Assembly: GCA_022842065.1 (NCBI GenBank)
Contig: JALHQH010000001.1
Span: 62,001-126,000 of the forward strand
Reading direction: 5' to 3'
Source of the DNA: Caldilineaceae bacterium
GTDB lineage: Bacteria > Chloroflexota > Anaerolineae > Caldilineales > Caldilineaceae
Length of the DNA: 64,000 bases
A program made the translations under genes and the position numbers. The first letter of the stretch is position 1. The number at the start of each line of letters is the position of its first letter. The notes under the pieces were generated by a model. That model was given only the letters and a program-made list of their open reading frames with translations, was not told where the DNA came from and searched no databases. This document shows, in pieces, positions 59,800 through 64,000 of the stretch.

Positions 59800-61035
59800 G
59801 TGATCGCAGAAGCGCTATCGACCTATACGCTCGACCAAGCATTGGGCACCGGATTACATGTCTCGGTTACGATCAAAGGCTTCAATCAGTTGGCGATTGT
59901 CCAGAAGATCATTGAACGCAAGGGCCAAAAAAGCCTGGGCTTGACAGCCAATGACAATGCCAGCCTGCGCCGCTATTCAACCGGCAAAATTCTGCTGACT
60001 GATTTAGATCGCGAGGCCTTTGATGATACTATGTTGGTTGCCGATAGACAGAGCATCGACTGTCTTGAACCCTATCATGTTGCGATCAAGGACCAATGGT
60101 TGGCCTATACAGCAGGAGCTGAATTTAAGCTCATGGACCTACACCTTGGTCAAGCTCATACCTTTACCAATGAGTGGATGTCCTATCTCCACACCCTCGA
60201 TTTTTCGGCAGATGGCCAGCGCATGCTGACGATTTCGACTGGTTTTGACACGATTCAAGAAGTTGATCTATCCTCAAAACAGCGCTGCTGGGAGTGGAAC
60301 GCCTGGGATCATGGCTTCACGTATTCGCCGCGGATTCAGTCCCATTTTGTGCGTACCCATCAACAAGCGGCCAACCTGCGTGAAATCGATCCCGGAACAA
60401 CGGTGACGGTGATTGATGATCCCACCCAATTGCCGCGCGAAGGCTTGCCGACCCAGGAAACGCCCCTAAACCTGAATGGCGTCTTTTATGGGCCGCAAGG
60501 CCAAATTCTGGCTACCGCCTATCATCGCCCAGAACTCTTTGTGATCGAGCGCAGCGGCGCCTGTCGCCTGATTAACCTGGATCTTTGCCATCCGCACAGC
60601 TTTCTACCGATTACCATCCCTGGGCATACCGGCTATATGGTGGCGAACACCGGCGCCGGCCAATTACTGTTGCTGGATGAGGCCTTTCAGGTCGTCCGTC
60701 GGATCGATTTTACCGGCCTCCCCGCCAACGAAAGCAAAAAGCGCGGCTTTGGCGAGTGGCTGCAAACCGTTTCACTATTGGACGCACAACGGGGCTACTT
60801 TGCGGCGGTCGATGCCCTGCGCGATGGAATCCACTTGATCGATCTGCCCAACCGGCGGCGGCGCTTTATCGCCAATCCGCCGCAGTGGACGATTCAAACG
60901 GTCACGCGCATCCCCAAGGCAATGGTCAGAAATGCGGCACGCGATCTGTTCAATCCACTAATCAGCTTTGACCCATCCAAGTCCGCCAGAGCGGCTGTAA
61001 CCAATCTGCCGTCAATGTTCCCAGTGGTGGCCTAA
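59800..61035 (+). CDS. Hypothetical protein, possibly beta-propeller
   Basis: A 411-residue soluble protein that I cannot place firmly. It has repeated blade-like strands with aromatic and Asp residues (TLDFSADGQRMLTISTGFD, LNGVFYGPQGQILATAYH, LLDEAFQVVRRID), in the style of beta-propeller sensor proteins. There is no signal sequence or membrane segment. The start is GTG with AAGGGG upstream. It lies between two membrane genes of the cluster and is followed at once by a MITE copy. Confidence 0.6.
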   Translation: MIAEALSTYTLDQALGTGLHVSVTIKGFNQLAIVQKIIERKGQKSLGLTANDNASLRRYSTGKILLTDLDREAFDDTMLVADRQSIDCLEPYHVAIKDQWLAYTAGAEFKLMDLHLGQAHTFTNEWMSYLHTLDFSADGQRMLTISTGFDTIQEVDLSSKQRCWEWNAWDHGFTYSPRIQSHFVRTHQQAANLREIDPGTTVTVIDDPTQLPREGLPTQETPLNLNGVFYGPQGQILATAYHRPELFVIERSGACRLINLDLCHPHSFLPITIPGHTGYMVANTGAGQLLLLDEAFQVVRRIDFTGLPANESKKRGFGEWLQTVSLLDAQRGYFAAVDALRDGIHLIDLPNRRRRFIANPPQWTIQTVTRIPKAMVRNAARDLFNPLISFDPSKSARAAVTNLPSMFPVVA

Positions 61036-61038
61036 TCG

Positions 61039-61126
61039 ATAAGACAACGAAACGTGGCACAATCGTGTACTGTACACCCCCTGATGCACAGCCCGCTTGG
61101 TGTCAACTCTATTTGCTTTGTCTATA
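61039..61126 (-). mobile_element. MITE-like repeat (copy 2)
   Basis: Reverse-orientation copy of the element in dppC. The core 61055-61115 matches 34044-34104 at 56 of 61 positions. Ends (ATAAGACAACG and TTTGTCTAT) form imperfect inverted repeats. It sits 3 bp after the stop of the 59800 gene. Confidence 0.8.
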
Positions 61127-61280
61127 AGGATTGCGTATTGATACCGTACGGTTTAAGCGCCAATGTCTCCATTAATTTTTTGCCCAATTTACCTACTATT
61201 TTATAAACTGATTTAGACAGGTTCAATCGCGCAAAGGGGCACCTAAACCTATCAAATCATCGTTTACAAACTGCCACATT

Positions 61281-61332
61281 TACAACCTACGACTACAACC
61301 TACGACTACAACCTACGACTACAACCTACGAC
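61281..61332. repeat. Four perfect tandem copies of a 13-bp unit
   Basis: TACAACCTACGAC is repeated four times without change, ending directly at the AAGGAG (61333-61338) of the next gene. Copy number could alter the leader of that gene. Confidence 0.95.
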
Positions 61333-61346
61333 AAGGAGCAATGATC

Positions 61347-61877
61347 ATGCAAACATTAACGAGCATCAAGGATCGAGGCCAGGAAAGTCTTAACCAGCTC
61401 ATCGAGCTGGGCAAACAACAACCGGAAGAGGTGCGCACCTGGGGATTGACCGCCGGCGCCGCAGTGGCCGGTGCGTTGACCTTAGCGGCCGTCGCCAAAG
61501 GTATATTAGCCATCATCGCCACCCTGGCCAACCCACCGGTGGCCTTAAGCGCCGGCGCACTTGCCGGTGGCGCACTCGGCTGGAGTTTTATGCAGAAGCA
61601 ACAGTCCAGTACAGCAACAACCGCTGACGTAATGCCACTCGCGACCACTGACACGGTCGCCGACACCGTTGCCACAGTCGAGGCCGCGCCATTAGCGACC
61701 CCTGACACGGTCGCCGAAACCGTTGCCGCAGTCGAGGCCGCGCCACTCGCAACCCCTGACACGATCGCCGAGGCCATTGCCGCAGTCGAGGCCGCGCCAC
61801 TCGCAACCCCTGACACAGTCGCTACTCCTATGGTGACGGTGGACAACCCAGACCCATCCACCAACGACGCGGTTTAA
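61347..61877 (+). CDS. Small membrane protein with 18-residue acidic repeats
   Basis: A 176-residue protein. The N-terminus MQTLTSIKDRGQESLNQLIELG is followed by two hydrophobic Ala/Gly-rich segments (about residues 32-75). The tail is three to four copies of an 18-residue unit AAPLATPDTVAETVAAVE, coded by 54-bp tandem repeats at about 61680-61830. The family is unknown. Start ATG 61347 is 8 bp behind AAGGAG. It resembles the 39234 protein at its N-terminus and may be a partner of the P-type ATPases. Confidence 0.7.
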   Translation: MQTLTSIKDRGQESLNQLIELGKQQPEEVRTWGLTAGAAVAGALTLAAVAKGILAIIATLANPPVALSAGALAGGALGWSFMQKQQSSTATTADVMPLATTDTVADTVATVEAAPLATPDTVAETVAAVEAAPLATPDTIAEAIAAVEAAPLATPDTVATPMVTVDNPDPSTNDAV

Positions 61878-62062
61878 ACCGGGCGTAGTGCTGTTGCGTC
61901 AACCGTGCGACAACACTGCGCCGGCACCTACCGCGCAAGCACATACCGCAGCGCTTAATTAAAGCAGCCTGTATACGGGGTCAGCTTGCATGTCCTTTCC
62001 ATTAGTTTTGAGTGATTCCCACCGCGCGTGGGCATTGCGCCATGTGGATTATACCCTTAATT

Positions 62063-64000
62063 TTAGGCAATAGGTGTCATGGGTACGCTACGGATAGGGG
62101 TAGGGTCAGAATCGAGCAGCGGTATGTGTCCCGGTCGTAAAGTGCTGCTCCAACCATTTGTCCCTTCCCAACTGATGGCGATGGGGCAGCTATCGCCATC
62201 AGCTGAGCTAGTTACAAGTTCTACAGCTTGCGCCGCTGCCACGAGATTACGGTTGACAATTACATTCTCAAGAAAAGAACGCTGCAAGCGCGCATCTTCC
62301 AATTGATTCGCAATTTCCTGTAACAATTGGTAAGCGGTGACTAAAACGGTCCACTCACGGCGGTCGCCCGCGGCCTTTAGCACCCGCACACAAGTCCAAT
62401 AAACCCGAAAAGGCTCACGCGCGGCGGCTAAGCCATGTTGCGCGAGGCGCGTAAGGGCAGCTTCTACGTGGGTTACCGCGGATATTACGTCGTTTTGCGC
62501 TAACCGGAGGGCGGCAAGCCCGGCATAGGCATCGGTCGCACGCAAGGGCCAATACGGTCCTTTTTCCAGCACAATCGCTTGTTGATAGTGCGGCTCGGCA
62601 GCGATTAGATCCCCTTGATCAGCGAGAGTATGGCCCAAATTAATGTGCGCCGCTTGTTCCATGAAATAATTCCCGGCGGCCTCCGCCATCTGTAAAGCCA
62701 GCCGACAAGCAGTTTGCGCCGCCGCCGGCTCACCGCGTAAGCGGTGCAGACGGCCAAGACTGGCATGCAGCCAGCATTCCCAATAGGGTATCTGCCGGAT
62801 CTGCGCCTGCGCCAGCCCTTGCGCATATTTCTGCTCGGCATCGCTATAAGCCCCTAACACCATCAACAGGTCACCGACATGAACCCAATCCTCGAACAAA
62901 GGCCGTACGGTGTGCGGTTGCAAATAACGGGATGCGGCCTGGTAGGCATGACCGCCTAGATAAAATAACCCCAAATTGCTGACGATGCGCGCCGCCAAGG
63001 TACGATGCGGTCGTTGATGCAAAGCCGCCAGCGCCGCGTGGAAATGTTTGATACCAGCCAGCGGATGGGTAGAGAGGCCGAGTGCAACCCCCAAATCATT
63101 GAGGCTTTCCGCCATAAGCTGGGGGGAGTTCGCCAGGCGCGCATAGCCGCATGCCTGCTCGGCGTGTAGGTGCATCGCGGCAAGATCTTGCCGGAGTTGG
63201 GCCTGCCGCGCCAATTCATGATAAGCCACTCCTTGTAAGGCTGGGTCCGCCAGCGACTGGCCGAGGGCAAGGGCTTCCTGTACCCATGTCTCCAGTTTTC
63301 CCACCTCGCACAATGCGGGGTAAAGGCGATAAAATTGGGCAAGATAACACAACAAACGGGCGAGTAACCGTTGTGGTTGGGCGACTGTAGGTGACTGTGC
63401 AATCGCATGGCGAACGACCGGGAGCGCCCCTTCCAAAAGCTGAATCGCTTCCAAATAGCTGCCCGTATTCAGGTATAACTCTTGCAGGCTATCCACACTT
63501 AGTTCCAGCAAAGCCAGGTTGCCGTGGTCAACACTCCAGCGCCATGCAGTACGCACATGATCTAGATCGGTCTGGAGCTGTGTGGTGATAGTCAGATGCA
63601 CAGCCTCACGCTGCGCCTGTTCCAGGCTGGCTAAACATTCCAGATAGAAGTGCGCATAGTGCTCATACAGCTTCGCCCGTTGCTCCGGCCACTGCTGGAG
63701 CTTTTGTTGCGCAAAGGCCTGGACCGTGCGGTGGAGGGTATAGCGACCCTCCTCGACTTTGCTCAGCAGGGATTGGTCCAGCAGTCGGCGTAGCAGTACA
63801 GTGGTCGCGCCGGTAATGTGTGCGGCCGCCGCGCGACTGAAAGAGCCGGGAAAGATCGACAACTGCGCCAACAATTGTTGGCCGGCAGCCGGCAGCAACT
63901 GCCAAGAACGCTCGAAAACCGCCACCAAGGTACGCTGCCCAGTGGGTAGATCACGCAGGTCGGTCGCCAAAAAATCCAGGCTTCCACTTAACGCGGCCGC
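62063..64000 (-). CDS. TPR-containing regulator, C-terminal part of an NB-ARC/LuxR-type ATPase (partial)
   Basis: The frame is open to the right edge and starts beyond it. At the edge it reads SLDFLATDLRDLPTGQRTL, a block common after the NB-ARC ATPase of large Chloroflexota transcriptional regulators. It is followed by a winged-helix segment (AQLSIFPGSFSRAAAAHITG) and about a dozen TPR-like helical pairs (for example SLNDLGVALGLSTH and HINLGHTLADQGDL). The usual N-terminal DNA-binding domain would lie outside the window. No C-terminal HTH is seen, so this may be the SARP-type layout. Confidence 0.82.
   Translation of the reverse strand, partial: AAALSGSLDFLATDLRDLPTGQRTLVAVFERSWQLLPAAGQQLLAQLSIFPGSFSRAAAAHITGATTVLLRRLLDQSLLSKVEEGRYTLHRTVQAFAQQKLQQWPEQRAKLYEHYAHFYLECLASLEQAQREAVHLTITTQLQTDLDHVRTAWRWSVDHGNLALLELSVDSLQELYLNTGSYLEAIQLLEGALPVVRHAIAQSPTVAQPQRLLARLLCYLAQFYRLYPALCEVGKLETWVQEALALGQSLADPALQGVAYHELARQAQLRQDLAAMHLHAEQACGYARLANSPQLMAESLNDLGVALGLSTHPLAGIKHFHAALAALHQRPHRTLAARIVSNLGLFYLGGHAYQAASRYLQPHTVRPLFEDWVHVGDLLMVLGAYSDAEQKYAQGLAQAQIRQIPYWECWLHASLGRLHRLRGEPAAAQTACRLALQMAEAAGNYFMEQAAHINLGHTLADQGDLIAAEPHYQQAIVLEKGPYWPLRATDAYAGLAALRLAQNDVISAVTHVEAALTRLAQHGLAAAREPFRVYWTCVRVLKAAGDRREWTVLVTAYQLLQEIANQLEDARLQRSFLENVIVNRNLVAAAQAVELVTSSADGDSCPIAISWEGTNGWSSTLRPGHIPLLDSDPTPIRSVPMTPIA

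Noticed and set aside
61281..61332. Short regular repeats considered as a CRISPR array (also 45412-45487)
   Set aside because: Units are directly adjacent with no spacers and there are no cas genes.
30218..61877. Idea that the cluster is an integrated prophage or conjugative element
   Set aside because: No integrase, structural phage genes, att-like repeats or conjugation genes were seen. Only small MITE-like repeats occur.

Overview
The window reads as a moderately GC-rich chromosome segment of a filamentous or Anaerolineae/Caldilineae-like member of the Chloroflexota. This placement is an inference. It rests on secreted proteins with Thr/Pro-rich linkers, a secreted protein ending in a YLPLV-type C-terminus, lamin-tail-domain proteins, a TPR regulator of the SLDFLATDLRD type, and many short interspersed palindromes. 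No rRNA, tRNA or CRISPR array was seen.

Left part (1-28,700) is ordinary and mosaic. It holds an ABCG-type transporter cut by the window edge, a lipoprotein, an SH3b/M15-like secreted protein and an Lgt-like membrane protein. Next come a TIM-barrel isomerase, an MFS exporter, a DUF29 protein and a nucleotidyltransferase/HEPN pair. A cardiolipin synthase/EEP operon follows, then a heterodimeric ABC exporter with one degenerate ATP site. After that are a metallo-beta-lactamase-fold hydrolase and a small ParB-like/phosphatase/ADP-ribosylation-like operon. A block of sugar-acid enzymes (HpcH aldolase, amidohydrolase, D-2-hydroxyacid dehydrogenase), a triple lamin-tail secreted protein, a DMGDH-like oxidoreductase, a C39-like peptidase, an esterase and a kinase-like protein complete this part.

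Right part (28,700-62,000) is the unusual region, nearly all on the plus strand. It contains two apparently active P1B-type ATPase relatives without a CPx motif (30218, 57247). Two further P-type ATPase relatives have lost catalytic motifs (37973, 40423). Small glycine/alanine-rich membrane proteins, a secreted phospholipase-D-like protein with a helix-hairpin-helix tail, an SPFH protein and several lipoproteins lie among them. Four promoters (before 29017, 30218, 40423 and 57247) share one architecture: two 11-bp direct repeats of TCATCCCACGT type, then a -10 box exactly 10 bp after the last repeat G. This resembles PhoB/OmpR-class boxes and ties the genes into one putative regulon.

Inside this region lies a tightly overlapping seven-gene operon (45510-55855). 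In order it encodes a Cache-HAMP sensor with a catalytically degenerate class III cyclase domain, an MscS channel with a degenerate cyclic-nucleotide-binding domain, and a PstS-like lipoprotein. Then come a pentameric ligand-gated ion channel (pLGIC) subunit, a second pLGIC subunit fused to a long pentapeptide-repeat domain, a pentapeptide-repeat lipoprotein and an amino-acid-type periplasmic binding protein. A third binding protein converges on its end. No ABC permease or ATPase accompanies the binding proteins, so they may serve as sensors for the channels. This is the best candidate for an undescribed system: a ligand- and tension-responsive ion-flux module.

Mobile traces are small. A 90-bp MITE-like repeat disrupts a dipeptide-permease gene at 34035 and has a second copy at 61039. 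A 120-bp element with 12-bp terminal repeats and a 7-bp target duplication lies at 56980. The window ends in a partial TPR/ATPase-type regulator.
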